From CAVYXK01 sp963708245 (GTDB lineage Bacteria > Pseudomonadota > Alphaproteobacteria > Acetobacterales > Acetobacteraceae): a stretch of DNA of 64,000 nucleotides. Location: the NCBI GenBank assembly GCA_963708245.1, contig OY970201.1:558001-622000 (forward strand). Reading direction: 5' to 3'. The notes under the pieces are model-generated. The model saw only the letters and a program-made list of their open reading frames with translations, was not told where the DNA came from and did not search any database. Below, piece after piece: positions 23,708 through 32,801 of this stretch. The translations under genes and the position numbers were made by a program. Numbering within the stretch: position 1 is the first letter of the stretch; every line of letters starts with the position of its first letter.

Positions 23708-24271
23708 ATGGCTATCAAAACGAAGACGGACGAGACGGGAGGCGCGGTTCAGGACGCTCCTCCTACCGCGGTCAACGCCGGCTACGAAGCGGCGGAGAGC
23801 GGCATTCAGCAGGGCGCGAGGGGCATCGAGCACACCGTCTCCGCGCTAAAGGAAGGTATGTCACAAGCAACCGCCGGGTTCGAGAAGACCCAGGCCCGTA
23901 TGAAGGAAGGAATGGAGAAGGCTATGAAGACCGCCGAGGAATTTGTCGCGTTCGGCCAGGGCAACCTGGAAGCAGTCATGAAGTCGGGCCAGATCTGGGC
24001 TGCCGGCGTCCAGGACCTGTCCAAGCAGGTCGCCGCGACTGCCCAGTCCTCGTTCGAGGAGACGTTGTCCGCTTTCAAGGCAATGACCAGTGCGAAGTCG
24101 CTTAAGGATGCGTTCGACGTACAGGCGAGCCTCGCCCGTACGACCATGGAGAAGGCGATCTCCGAGTCGGGGCGGCTGACCGACGCCTCGTTCAAACTGA
24201 CCGAGCAGACGCTCGCCCCGCTGACCGCTCGGGTCACGCTCGCGGTCGAGACGTTCGCCAAGCCGATCTAA
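23708..24271 (+). CDS. phaP: Phasin (polyhydroxyalkanoate granule-associated protein)
   Basis: A 187-residue phasin that coats polyhydroxyalkanoate granules. The start at MAIKTKTDETGG is set by AGGAG 8 bases upstream; the frame is open earlier but without support. It is alanine- and lysine-rich and wholly helical in character, with phasin marks AEEFVAFGQGNLEAVMKSGQIWAAGVQDLSKQ (about residues 75-105) and the heptad-like region up to AVETFAKPI. The short Lys/Asp-rich N-terminus is typical of TIGR01841-type phasins. Regulation by PhaR is suggested by the dyads upstream. No PHA synthase gene is in the window. Confidence 0.92.
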   Translation: MAIKTKTDETGGAVQDAPPTAVNAGYEAAESGIQQGARGIEHTVSALKEGMSQATAGFEKTQARMKEGMEKAMKTAEEFVAFGQGNLEAVMKSGQIWAAGVQDLSKQVAATAQSSFEETLSAFKAMTSAKSLKDAFDVQASLARTTMEKAISESGRLTDASFKLTEQTLAPLTARVTLAVETFAKPI

Positions 24272-24321
24272 GCCGCGCTTTGCGTCGGCCGGCCGCCCGC
24301 CTCGCGCGGCTGGCCGGTGAA

Positions 24322-24355
24322 GGCCCGGGCGATTCCCCCTCGCCTGGGCCTTTTT
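24322..24355 (+). terminator. Intrinsic terminator after phasin
   Basis: GGCCCGGGCGA pairs with TCGCCTGGGCC (11 bp with one G-T wobble) around a 7-base loop, followed by TTTTT. It lies 51 bases after the phasin stop. Confidence 0.85.
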
Positions 24356-24505
24356 ATTGCCTGGCGGAGTGGCTGAAGCGCACGGACTGCGCCCCGACGC
24401 AATCTTGCCGCATGTCAGCCCTTTTATCCCCCCGGCAGGTTCCGATATGCTTGCGCCTTGACGGCGACCCCAGGCGGAGTTGCGGGCGGGGCGAAAGCAG
24501 ACGTG

Positions 24506-24835
24506 ATGAGCGACAACGACAAGCGTGGCGGCAGCGAGGGACCGAGCACCGGCGTCGTGGTCAAGGCCCGGCCGAAGACCCGTAAGCCGGCCATGTACAA
24601 GGTCCTGATGCTGAACGACGATTATACCCCGATGGAGTTCGTCGTTCACGTGCTGGAACAATTCTTCCAGAAAAGCCGCGAGGAAGCCACCCGCATCATG
24701 CTGCACGTCCATCGCCGCGGCGTCGGCGTGTGCGGCGTCTATACCTATGAAGTCGCCGAGACCAAGGTGACCCAGGTCATGGACCTGGCGCGCCAGCACC
24801 AGCATCCATTGCAGTGCACGATCGAGAAGGAGTGA
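24506..24835 (+). CDS. clpS: ATP-dependent Clp protease adaptor ClpS
   Basis: A 109-residue ClpS, the N-end-rule adaptor that delivers substrates with destabilising N-termini to ClpAP. The core is KVLMLNDDYTPMEFVVHVLE (residues about 33-52), with the NDDYTPMEFV stretch forming the residue-recognition pocket and HVHRRGVGVCGVYTYEVAETK closing it. The flexible N-terminal tail (about 25 residues, Lys/Gly-rich) is normal for ClpS. The ATG gives MSDNDKRGG; upstream codons in frame lack a ribosome-binding site. clpA starts 123 bases downstream. Confidence 0.96.
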   Translation: MSDNDKRGGSEGPSTGVVVKARPKTRKPAMYKVLMLNDDYTPMEFVVHVLEQFFQKSREEATRIMLHVHRRGVGVCGVYTYEVAETKVTQVMDLARQHQHPLQCTIEKE

Positions 24836-24958
24836 AGGCGATGAGCACCGTGGTCGGCAGAGGTCTGCGAGAGGCATGGGTGCGACGGCTTCCCTCCCCG
24901 GCTTGGAACGCCCACCTTCACGATCAGACTGACTACCAGCGCGTTTAGGAGCGTCGGC

Positions 24959-27307
24959 ATGCTTTCACGGAACCTCGAACAGACGCTGCATCGCGCACTC
25001 TCCCTGGCCAGCGAGCGGCGACACGAATACGCCACGCTGGAGCACCTGCTGCTCGGCCTGGCCGACGATACCGATGCCGCCACCGTGCTACGCGCCTGCG
25101 GCGTCGATCTCGACAAGTTGCGCAGCGATCTCTCGGAATTCCTCGACAAGGACCTTGCCGGGCTCGCCACCGACCGTGCCGGTGATCCCAAGCCGACCGC
25201 CGGCTTTCAACGCGTCGTGCAGCGAGCGGCCATCCATGTGCAGTCCTCGGGCCGTGACGAGGTAACCGGCGCCAATGTGCTCGTCGCACTGTTCTCCGAG
25301 CGCGAGAGCCACGCCGTCTATTTCCTGCAGCTTCAGGACATGACCCGGCTCGATGCCGTCAACTTCATCAGCCACGGGATCGCTAAGGCGCCCGGCCGGT
25401 CGGCACAGCGGCCAGTGCAGGGCACAAGTCAGAACGAGGCCCATCACGAGCAGGAACGCGAAGAGAAACCCGGACGGCGCAATCAAGACGCGCTGTCGAA
25501 CTACTGCGTCAACCTCAACAAGAAAGCCGTCGCCGGCAAGATCGACCCTCTCATCGGCCGTGAGTTGGAGATCGAGCGAACCATCCAGATCCTCTGCCGG
25601 CGAACCAAGAACAACCCGCTCTACGTGGGCGATCCAGGAGTCGGCAAGACCGCGATTGCCGAGGGGTTGGCCAAGCGTATCGTCGAGGGCGACGTGCCGG
25701 AGGTGCTGGCCAAATCGACCATCTTCGCGCTCGACATGGGCGCCCTGTTGGCCGGCACCCGCTATCGCGGCGATTTCGAGGAGCGGTTGAAGGCGGTGGT
25801 CACCGAGCTCGAGAACATGACCGGCGCCATCCTGTTCATCGACGAGATCCACACCGTGATCGGTGCGGGCGCGACATCCGGCGGGGCGATGGACGCGTCG
25901 AACCTGCTGAAGCCGGCTCTGGCATCGGGCACACTGCGCTGTATCGGCAGCACCACCTATAAGGAGTTTCGCAACTATTTCGAGAAGGACCGGGCGCTGG
26001 TGCGCCGGTTCCAGAAGATCGACGTGAACGAGCCGACGCTCGAGGATTCGATCAAGATCCTGCGCGGGCTCAAGGCCAACTACGAGAAGCACCACAAGGT
26101 GCGCTACACCGAAGAGGCGATCCGCGCCGCGGTGGAACTGTCCGCGAAATACATCAATGACCGCAAGCTGCCGGACAAGGCGATCGATGTGATCGACGAG
26201 GTTGGCGCATCGCGCATGCTGCTGCCGGAGAACAAGCGGCGTAAGATGGTCACGCTGAAGGACGTGGAGGAGATCGTCGCCAAGATCGCACGCATTCCGC
26301 CCAAAAGCGTCTCGGCCGACGATAAGGAGACACTGCGCAACCTCGAACGCGACCTCAAGTCCATGGTGTTCGGCCAGGACAGGGCGATCGAGGCGCTGGC
26401 CGCGGCGATCAAGCTGGCCCGCGCCGGGCTGCGCGAGCCGGAGAAGCCGATCGGCAACTACCTGTTCTGCGGCCCGACCGGCGTCGGTAAAACCGAGGTG
26501 GCGCGCCAACTCGCGGCCACCATGGGGATCGAGCTGATCCGCTTCGACATGTCGGAATACATGGAGAGGCACTCAGTCTCGCGGCTGATCGGCGCGCCGC
26601 CAGGCTATGTCGGGTTCGACCAGGGCGGGCTGTTGACCGACGCGATCGACCAGCATCCCCACGCGGTGCTGCTGCTGGACGAGATCGAGAAGGCGCATCC
26701 CGATCTGTTCAACATCCTGCTGCAGGTAATGGATCACGGGAAGCTGACCGATCACAACGGCAAGACGGTTGATTTCCGCAACGTGGTGCTGATCATGACC
26801 ACCAATGCGGGCGCGTCGGACTTGGCGAAGGAGGCGATCGGTTTCGGCCGCGATTCGCGCGTGGGCGAGGACGACGAGGCGATCAAGCGGCTGTTCACGC
26901 CCGAGTTCCGCAACCGGCTGGATGCGACGATCGCGTTCTCTGGCCTGTCGCCGGAGATCGTCGGGCGGGTGGTCGAGAAATTCGTCATGCAGCTTGAGGC
27001 CCAGCTTGCCGATCGCAATGTGACGATCGAGCTGTCGTCGGCGGCGAAGGAATGGCTGGCCGAACGTGGGTACGACAAGCTGTACGGCGCGCGGCCGCTG
27101 GCGCGGGTGATCCAGGAGCACATCAAGAAGGCGCTTGCCGAGGAGCTGCTATTCGGCAAGTTGGTCCGCGGCGGAGCGGTGAAGGTGACGCTGAAGGACG
27201 GGAAGTTGGATTTCGAGATCGTGGAGGCGGCACTGCCGGCGTTGCCGAAACCCGACGAGGGCGATGGGGACGGAGGGGCGGACCGCGAGCAGGAGGTTGT
27301 GGAGTAG
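24959..27307 (+). CDS. clpA: ATP-dependent Clp protease ATP-binding subunit ClpA
   Basis: A 782-residue AAA+ unfoldase that feeds substrates to ClpP. Order: Clp N-domain repeats (residues 1-145, YATLEHLLLGLADD), first AAA+ module with Walker A GDPGVGKTAIAEG (about 224) and Walker B ILFIDEIHTVIGAG (about 291), linker without the long ClpB middle domain, and second module with Walker A GPTGVGKTEVARQ (about 505) and LLLDEIEKAHPDLFN (about 568). Lack of the coiled middle domain separates it from ClpB. It ends in an acidic/Gly tail. It follows clpS, the standard gene pair. The stop is TAG. Confidence 0.97.
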   Translation: MLSRNLEQTLHRALSLASERRHEYATLEHLLLGLADDTDAATVLRACGVDLDKLRSDLSEFLDKDLAGLATDRAGDPKPTAGFQRVVQRAAIHVQSSGRDEVTGANVLVALFSERESHAVYFLQLQDMTRLDAVNFISHGIAKAPGRSAQRPVQGTSQNEAHHEQEREEKPGRRNQDALSNYCVNLNKKAVAGKIDPLIGRELEIERTIQILCRRTKNNPLYVGDPGVGKTAIAEGLAKRIVEGDVPEVLAKSTIFALDMGALLAGTRYRGDFEERLKAVVTELENMTGAILFIDEIHTVIGAGATSGGAMDASNLLKPALASGTLRCIGSTTYKEFRNYFEKDRALVRRFQKIDVNEPTLEDSIKILRGLKANYEKHHKVRYTEEAIRAAVELSAKYINDRKLPDKAIDVIDEVGASRMLLPENKRRKMVTLKDVEEIVAKIARIPPKSVSADDKETLRNLERDLKSMVFGQDRAIEALAAAIKLARAGLREPEKPIGNYLFCGPTGVGKTEVARQLAATMGIELIRFDMSEYMERHSVSRLIGAPPGYVGFDQGGLLTDAIDQHPHAVLLLDEIEKAHPDLFNILLQVMDHGKLTDHNGKTVDFRNVVLIMTTNAGASDLAKEAIGFGRDSRVGEDDEAIKRLFTPEFRNRLDATIAFSGLSPEIVGRVVEKFVMQLEAQLADRNVTIELSSAAKEWLAERGYDKLYGARPLARVIQEHIKKALAEELLFGKLVRGGAVKVTLKDGKLDFEIVEAALPALPKPDEGDGDGGADREQEVVE

Positions 27308-27321
27308 CGGGCGTGTCGAGC

Positions 27322-27345
27322 GCAGGGGCACTCCCAGGGGCACTC
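27322..27345 (+). repeat. Short tandem repeat
   Basis: Two perfect copies of CAGGGGCACTCC in tandem, directly after clpA. No function is evident. Confidence 0.6.
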
Positions 27346-27376
27346 CCCCCCACCCTAGCAAGCCGGCCACGCACCT

Positions 27377-28552
27377 CAGGGGGCTTCCAGCGCCTCCAGC
27401 AGCGGCCGAATCAGGGCTCGTTCGGTCGCCACCGTCCCACGGAGTTGGCGTAGATCGGCTGGCGGACCTGGGCCATGCTCGCCGTGTGGACCGGCTGGGA
27501 GGTCTCGTCTTCAGGCACGTGTCCGTCCCATGGCAACCCGCAATAAGCAACGATGCGGCGGGCTTCCACGGCAAAATCCCGCACCAGCGCCTCGTACGAC
27601 ACCTCCAGCATTGTGCCTGCCGGCAGCGTCGCTCGCCAGTGCGCCATCAGGCGCTGACACGCGCGATGAACCCGGCCCAACTCCGCAAGGTCATAAGTGA
27701 ATGATTGCTCGCCTGAGAACAGTTTGGAAAAGCAAGAAAGACACGTATCCACCGGGTCTCTGGAAACGTGGATGATCCGCGCATTTGGCAGGATCAGGCG
27801 AATCAGACCTACGAAACGGAAATTGCTCGGCATTTTATCGGTAATACGGGCGGCGTTCGGGGCTAACGACGACAACCCGGCAACGTACTCCGAGCCCAAC
27901 TAACGCAACTCATCGGCGGCCATGGTCCACACCGCTTCCGGAAACGGCACCCCGCCAAGGCGTTCTGCCCCCAGGCGCTCGATCGCGTGCAGCAGGTCAA
28001 GCCGCTCGCCGACGCCGAATACCGCCGGATGGCTCGCCAGCATCTGCTCCACGAGCGTCGTGCCAGATCGCGGCACACCAACTATGAACACCGGCACGCT
28101 GGATGAGTCGCTCGCGTCCCGACGTGCAGCCATCGGCTCGTCGGTGAAAACGCGGCGGATGCGGTCGATTGTCCCGAGCGCACTCGCCTCATGGTAATTT
28201 ATATGGGCTCGCTTGATCGCATTGCCTTCCAGGAGATGCGCAAAACTGCGGTCTCGCTCTCCAATATCATCGAATGCCTTGGCCGGGGCGAAGTGTAGAA
28301 AACACTGCTCGCGCACGGAGAAAGACGCGGCCCGCCTCCAGCGCATCAAGGATAATCGCCAGGCCGAACCTTCATCAACTGCACGAGGTCGAAGCGGTAC
28401 TCCAGCCGGTCAGGCGCAAGCGTGACAGCACGCCGACACAAGGTCAGTGCTTCACCCATCTCGCCCCGTCGAGAATGAAACACGGCCGTTACTTGAATTA
28501 AGGTACGCGCCTCTCGGCTCCGGACGGGCGCCGGGTTACGGTGAGGACCCAT
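27377..28552 (-). pseudogene. Decayed TPR-sulfotransferase gene
   Basis: Remnant of a TPR-containing sulfotransferase, which transfers sulfate from PAPS. The core is recognisable: VPVFIVGVPRSGTTLVEQML is the PAPS 5'-phosphosulfate loop and RIIHVSRDPVDTCLSCF the 3'-phosphate loop. Damage from the 5' end: the TPR part (GEALTLCRRAVTLAPDRLEYR) is out of frame with the rest (near 28350). An in-frame TAG at 27900-27902 interrupts ADELR / LGSEYVAGL. A final frameshift near 27413 moves the C-terminus ERALIRPLLEALEAP out of frame. At least three lesions make it a pseudogene, not a single sequencing error. The N-terminus beyond 28552 is not identifiable. Confidence 0.85.
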
Positions 28553-28642
28553 CCGGCACCGCCGATCAGAGGGGAGCCGTCGTCAGCGCGGGTTGCGATC
28601 CCGCCTGCCTGCCCGTAAGACCTTGCGGGAGAGGTGAGAACG

Positions 28643-29371
28643 ATGAACGACGTTACGGCCCCGCCTGAATCCTTCGAGGTGACCAACCGCAACCGCGTGC
28701 GCCGCACGCCGGAGCGCGGACGTTACGACAAAAAGACGGTGCACGCGATCCTGGACGCAGCGATGGTCTGCCACATCGCCTATGTGATCGAGGGCCAGCC
28801 CTATTGCACACCAACTGCGTTCTGGCGCGAAGGCAATCATCTCTACTGGCACGGTTCTTCGGCCAGCCGGATGCTCCGCGCCGAGGCACAGGGCATCCCG
28901 GTCTGCCTGACTGTCACGCACATGGATGCCATTGTACTGGCGCGCTCCGGGTTCCACCACTCGATCAACTACCGCGCCGTGATGGCGTTCGGCCGTGCGC
29001 ACATGATCGAAGACGTCGAGCAGAAGCTGCGGGCGATGGACGCGTTCATCAACCGCTTCTTCCCTGGCCGCGCCGCCGCCCTACGGCCACCCAACAAGCA
29101 GGAGATCAAGGCGACCACGCTGCTGGGTATGGAGATCGAGCACGCGTCGGGCAAGATTCGCGACAAGCACGTCGCCGACGAGGAAGAAGACTATGCGGTG
29201 CCGGTGTGGACCGCGCTCATCCCGGTCAAGACGGTGATCGAGCCGGCGGAGATGTGCCCACGCTCGCTGCCGGGACTGTCCCCGGAGGCAGCGGGGATGG
29301 CGGCGTATCAGCCGGGACGCCGGCTCGACGAAGTGGTGCTGGAAATGCACCGCGCCACCTACCCCGACTGA
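28643..29371 (+). CDS. Pyridoxamine 5'-phosphate oxidase family flavin-fold protein
   Basis: A 242-residue protein of the FMN-binding split-barrel superfamily annotated as pyridoxamine 5'-phosphate oxidase-related. Residues about 25-110 show KKTVHAILDAAMVCHIAYVIEGQPYCTPTAFWREG, SSASRMLRAEAQGIPVCLTVTHMD and GFHHSINYRAVMAFGRA, as in FMN- or haem-binding NimA-like members. It is longer than the minimal domain and has VPVWTALIPVKTVIE as the second barrel part. The ATG is preceded by GAGAGG about 7 bases away. It precedes an enolase-superfamily gene by 12 bases, so the two are probably one operon. The cofactor and reaction are not settled. Confidence 0.8.
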   Translation: MNDVTAPPESFEVTNRNRVRRTPERGRYDKKTVHAILDAAMVCHIAYVIEGQPYCTPTAFWREGNHLYWHGSSASRMLRAEAQGIPVCLTVTHMDAIVLARSGFHHSINYRAVMAFGRAHMIEDVEQKLRAMDAFINRFFPGRAAALRPPNKQEIKATTLLGMEIEHASGKIRDKHVADEEEDYAVPVWTALIPVKTVIEPAEMCPRSLPGLSPEAAGMAAYQPGRRLDEVVLEMHRATYPD

Positions 29372-29383
29372 AAGGCATTCGCC

Positions 29384-30577
29384 ATGCAGATCACTGCCGT
29401 CCGTCTGCTCTGCGTGCGCGGTACCATGCCGACCAAAGGCCCGTTCTGGGAAGAGCGGCTGGTCCGCCCGATCGACATCTATCCGGAATACCGCATGCGC
29501 AACGACTTCGAGGGCGGCGCGCAGACCGATCCCCACAGCTTCCGCCTGGAACAGTATTTCCTCCGCATCGAGACCGATGCCGGCCCGATCGGCATCGCCG
29601 GCCCGCTGCCGGAGATGGTGGCGATCTTCGTCGCGCGGCGCCTGCGCCCGATCATCCTGCATCAAGACCCGATCGCGCACGAGAAGCTGTGGGACCAGAT
29701 GCACCGGATCATGGTCCACGGCCGACAGGGCGACGCGATGCTGGCGATCAGCGCGGTCGATTGTGCGCTGTGGGACCTGAAGGGGCGCTGGCTCGGCCAG
29801 CCGGTGTTCCGCCTGCTCGGCGGCCCGACGCGCGATGCCGTGCCGGCCTATGCCAGCATGCTCGGCTTTAATGTCACCGACACGGGCCGGGTGCGGGCAC
29901 GCGCCGCTGAATATCGCGACCTCGGCTACGCGGCGCAGAAATGGTTCTTCCGCCACGGACCGATGAGCGGACCGGACGGGCTGCACAAGAATGTCGAGCT
30001 GGTCCGCACCCTGCGCGAGACGCTCGGCGAGGATTACGACATCATGTTGGATTGCTGGCAGTCGTTCGATCCGATCTATGCGATCGAACTGGCCGGCCGG
30101 ATCGCCGAGTACCGCCCGCGCTGGCTCGAGGAAGCGGTGATGCCGGATCGTATCGACAGCTATGTGCGGGTGAAGGAGCGCACTGACATCCCGCTATCGG
30201 GCGCCGAGCACGAATACACCCGCTGGGGATTCAAGCGCTTCATCGACGCCGGGGCGTTGGATATCTTGCAGCCGGATATCTACTGGGCCGGCGGCCTGTC
30301 GGAGGTGCTGAAAATCGCCGCCTATGCCAGCGCGCATGACCTGATCGTGATACCGCACGGCCATTCGACGCCGGCGGGCATTCATTTCTCGCTGGCGCAA
30401 TCTCCGCTGTTGACGCCATGGCAAGAATTCCTGGTGAAATGGAACGCGATCAATCAGCATTTCCTCGCGCACCCTGTTATGCCCCGCAACGGTATGATCG
30501 CGGCGCCGGAACAACCAGGGCTTGGCATGGATCTCGACCCGGCGAAGATCGAAGACGAGGCCGAGGTATTCGCCTGA
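29384..30577 (+). CDS. Enolase-superfamily dehydratase (mandelate racemase/muconate lactonizing family)
   Basis: A 397-residue enolase-superfamily enzyme, which abstracts the alpha proton of a carboxylate and usually dehydrates a sugar acid. The capping domain (residues 1-125, MQITAVRLLCVRG) is followed by the barrel. Metal ligands are IMLDCWQ (Asp), RWLEEAV (Glu) and LSGAEHEY (Glu); the C-terminal base is IVIPHGHST (His, about residue 327) with its paired Asp in LDILQPDIYWAGG. The Lys-containing strand is GYAAQKWFFRHGPMSG, resembling L-rhamnonate dehydratases and relatives, but I cannot fix the sugar acid. It follows the flavin-fold gene by 12 bases. Confidence 0.88.
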   Translation: MQITAVRLLCVRGTMPTKGPFWEERLVRPIDIYPEYRMRNDFEGGAQTDPHSFRLEQYFLRIETDAGPIGIAGPLPEMVAIFVARRLRPIILHQDPIAHEKLWDQMHRIMVHGRQGDAMLAISAVDCALWDLKGRWLGQPVFRLLGGPTRDAVPAYASMLGFNVTDTGRVRARAAEYRDLGYAAQKWFFRHGPMSGPDGLHKNVELVRTLRETLGEDYDIMLDCWQSFDPIYAIELAGRIAEYRPRWLEEAVMPDRIDSYVRVKERTDIPLSGAEHEYTRWGFKRFIDAGALDILQPDIYWAGGLSEVLKIAAYASAHDLIVIPHGHSTPAGIHFSLAQSPLLTPWQEFLVKWNAINQHFLAHPVMPRNGMIAAPEQPGLGMDLDPAKIEDEAEVFA

Positions 30578-30595
30578 TATTACGTGGCTCCGCGC

Positions 30596-30625
30596 CGTCT
30601 GCACCTCTGCGGTTACATTCCCTTA
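30596..30625 (+). repeat. Degenerate copy of dispersed CTCTGCGTCTCTGCGGTT repeat
   Basis: GTCTGCACCTCTGCGGTTACATTCCC-type sequence 19 bases after the enolase-superfamily stop. It matches the consensus of the repeats at 35712-35782 and 49951-49984 with a few changes. Each copy follows a gene stop within 20 bases. Confidence 0.5.
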
Positions 30626-30709
30626 AAACGAGCCATCAGAACGCGTGGCTACGGAACCCTCGCCGAGGCACCGTCGCGCCGATGCGCACTTGCCGGGAGC
30701 CGAAGCGTC

Positions 30710-31090
30710 CTAAACTGGGTTCGATGCCGGCCTGACCGCTGCGAGACCGGTTTGAACATCGATGACGTCGAGCAGCTCAGCGATCGAGAAGGGCTTCAGG
30801 ATATACGGTCGCGGACCGCCGGTCACCTCGGGGATCTGGCCTGGATCCCCGGTCATCAGCACCACCGGAACTCCGATACGGTCGGCTTCGAGCATCACCT
30901 GCCACATCGAGCCGCCCGGCAGCACGCAGTCTAGCAGCACGAGGTCGATGTCGCCGGGCAGCAATTGCTCCACCGCCGCCTCGACGCTCGAAGCGCAGAC
31001 CGGCTGATACGTATCGCTAAGCGCATCGGCGATCAGCTCGGCGATCTGCGCCTGATCCTCGACCACGAGAATGCGACGTCTCTTGATCAT
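30710..31090 (-). CDS. Single-domain response regulator receiver protein
   Basis: A 126-residue stand-alone receiver domain. The acidic pair is VVEDQ (residues about 9-12), the phospho-acceptor Asp is in DLVLLDCVLPGG (about 54), followed by VVLMTGD (Thr) and YILKPFS (Lys about 100), so it is complete. There is no output domain, so it should act by protein contact, as CheY-like proteins do. Start chosen at MIKRRRILVVED with AGGA just upstream; 13 further codons are open. No histidine kinase gene is adjacent, and the flanking genes are on different strands or unrelated, so the partner is unknown. Confidence 0.9.
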   Translation of the reverse strand: MIKRRRILVVEDQAQIAELIADALSDTYQPVCASSVEAAVEQLLPGDIDLVLLDCVLPGGSMWQVMLEADRIGVPVVLMTGDPGQIPEVTGGPRPYILKPFSIAELLDVIDVQTGLAAVRPASNPV

Positions 31091-31194
31091 CTTCCTATCT
31101 GTGCTCCAGAATTGCGCTGAGTATATCAAGCTTCACCTAACCGTACCGGTCCCGATCGCGTGACTTCAGAGCGAACGTCGGATTGTTGCGACTC

Positions 31195-32190
31195 CTACCG
31201 GGTCTCCCCGGCAAACCCGTGTTGCAGCTCCGCCACCCGGTGCAGTGCGGCAGGCGGCAGTGGCCCTTTCTCGGCGCCCGCAATCGCCTGCTCCAACTGT
31301 TCGATCGTGGCGATCCCGATCAACACGGTGCTGATCGCCGGATGCGCAATGACGTAGCGCAGCGCGGCTTCGGGCAGCGTGGCGGCGTGGCCCTCGGCCA
31401 CGAGCGGCAGCAGCCGCCGGGCGCGCGCGAGGTCGGCATCGTAGCTGCCAGCGGACCCAATCGGCTGGGGTGGTGGGCTGGCGATCGGGTGACGCGTCGC
31501 CTCGGCCGAAAGCGCACCCCCGGCCAACACGCGGATGCCGATTGCACCCATCCCAGCCGCCTGTAGTGCGGCCAGCAGGTTTCGGTAATCCTGGGCGGGG
31601 TAGTTCGGCGGGGCAGTCGCGCCGACGCTGGGGTTCAGCAGATTATAGGGCACCTGGGCGGTGTGCAGCATGCCGGCGCCGACCACCCGGTGCAGCGCAT
31701 CGGTCTCGCCAGTCGCGGTGATCCCGAAGAAGCGGATCTTGCCCTGATCGCGCAGCCGCTCGAAGGCCGGCACGACCTGTTCCAGCACCGCCTGAACAGT
31801 GACCGAACCTGGCGCATCGGCTTCGGTGATCGCGTTGTGCAATTGCAACAAATCAACGTGATCGAGCCCGAGTTGGCGCAGGCTGGCCTCCAGCGAGGCG
31901 GCCACGGCGGAGGCGATCGATGTCTTCTCGGCATCGTCGAGCCGCACCTTAGTGCCAATGCGCACGTCCGGCTTCGACTCGGCGAGCACGCGTCCGAGAT
32001 TGCGTTCCGACGCGCCGTCGCCGTACGACGGGGCAGTATCGAAATAGGTGATCCCGGCTTCAACGGCACGCGCGACTGCACGCATCTGGTCCGCCGGCGC
32101 CCCGCGCACCATCAGCCCGCCGACCGCGCCGCAACCGAAGCCGAGCACCGAAACGGTCAGTCCGGTACGGCCGAGCGGGCGCGTTTGCAT
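31195..32190 (-). CDS. Aldo/keto reductase
   Basis: A 331-residue NADPH-dependent aldo/keto reductase barrel. Start MQTRPLGRTGLTVSVLGFGC with GGGAGGAAC upstream. The catalytic tetrad is seen in order: YFDTAPSYGDG (Asp and Tyr, residues about 46-54), GTKVRL (Lys about 80) and LQLHNAI (His about 117). The C-terminal AISTVLIGIATIEQLEQAI is the coenzyme-contact motif. It is closer to the pyridoxal 4-dehydrogenase/D-threo-aldose dehydrogenase branch than to fungal aldehyde reductases, but no substrate can be named. It is divergent from the membrane protein gene at 32364. Confidence 0.92.
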   Translation of the reverse strand: MQTRPLGRTGLTVSVLGFGCGAVGGLMVRGAPADQMRAVARAVEAGITYFDTAPSYGDGASERNLGRVLAESKPDVRIGTKVRLDDAEKTSIASAVAASLEASLRQLGLDHVDLLQLHNAITEADAPGSVTVQAVLEQVVPAFERLRDQGKIRFFGITATGETDALHRVVGAGMLHTAQVPYNLLNPSVGATAPPNYPAQDYRNLLAALQAAGMGAIGIRVLAGGALSAEATRHPIASPPPQPIGSAGSYDADLARARRLLPLVAEGHAATLPEAALRYVIAHPAISTVLIGIATIEQLEQAIAGAEKGPLPPAALHRVAELQHGFAGETR

Positions 32191-32363
32191 GATGTTCCTC
32201 CCAACGGGGTGCAATGTTCGAAGCGATGCTAGGACGCTTTCGGTCGAAGTAAACGCCGCCTGCCGCGGAGGCCACGGCAATCCGGCGCGACGGCCTAGTT
32301 GACCAGGCGCCGCACACCATCAATGGTGCCTGGCGGCGGCAGCAGACATGTCGGGAGGCGACA

Positions 32364-32801
32364 ATGGCAGGTGCGCCAGGACGGGCGGTGCTGGGATTCA
32401 TTGCCGGCGCCCTCGCAGTAATGACATTCCATCAGGGCATAATCGGCGCGCTCCACGCCGCCGGGCTCATTGGCTTTGCGCCGTTCCCAACCGACGCGGT
32501 GGGCCCCCTCGGCATCCCGAGAATAGTCGATCTCTGCTTCTGGGGCGGCGTGTGGGGCGTGCTGTTCGGGTTGTTGCTGCCCTGGCTTCCCGGTCCCGAG
32601 TGGCTGAGCGGTATTGGGCTGGGCATTGTCGCCGGGCTGACGGGCCTCTTCGTGGTGGCGCCGCTGAAGGGCGGGTCGATCGCCGATAGCCTGGCGGTCG
32701 GTCGGATCGTGCTATCGCTGGTGATCGACGGGTTCTGGGGCCTGGGCGTAGGGCTGATCTTGCCCGGCCTGTTGTACGGCCGCCGGCTGGCGCGCGCTTG
32801 A
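32364..32801 (+). CDS. Small integral membrane protein of unknown function
   Basis: A 145-residue protein with about four hydrophobic segments: VLGFIAGALAVMTFHQGIIG, a conserved loop FAPFPTDAVGPLGIPRIVD, LCFWGGVWGVLFGLLLPWL, and two more up to GLGVGLILPGLLYG. GGAGG lies 7 bases before the ATG. I do not recognise the family. Its stop TGA abuts the ATG of the PEP-mutase-family gene with no bases between, so expression is almost certainly coupled. Confidence 0.8.
   Translation: MAGAPGRAVLGFIAGALAVMTFHQGIIGALHAAGLIGFAPFPTDAVGPLGIPRIVDLCFWGGVWGVLFGLLLPWLPGPEWLSGIGLGIVAGLTGLFVVAPLKGGSIADSLAVGRIVLSLVIDGFWGLGVGLILPGLLYGRRLARA

Noticed and set aside
24361..24420. Possible tRNA-Ser-like sequence GGCGGAGTGGCTGAAGCG after the phasin terminator
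   Set aside because: Only the 5' third resembles a tRNA; no anticodon stem, T-arm or acceptor partner could be formed.
9585..27902. Amber (TAG) suppression as an explanation for the GST and sulfotransferase stops
   Set aside because: TAG also ends intact genes here (amidohydrolase at 10878, DUF1028 at 22124, clpA at 27307), and the sulfotransferase has other frameshifts, so genome-wide readthrough is unlikely.
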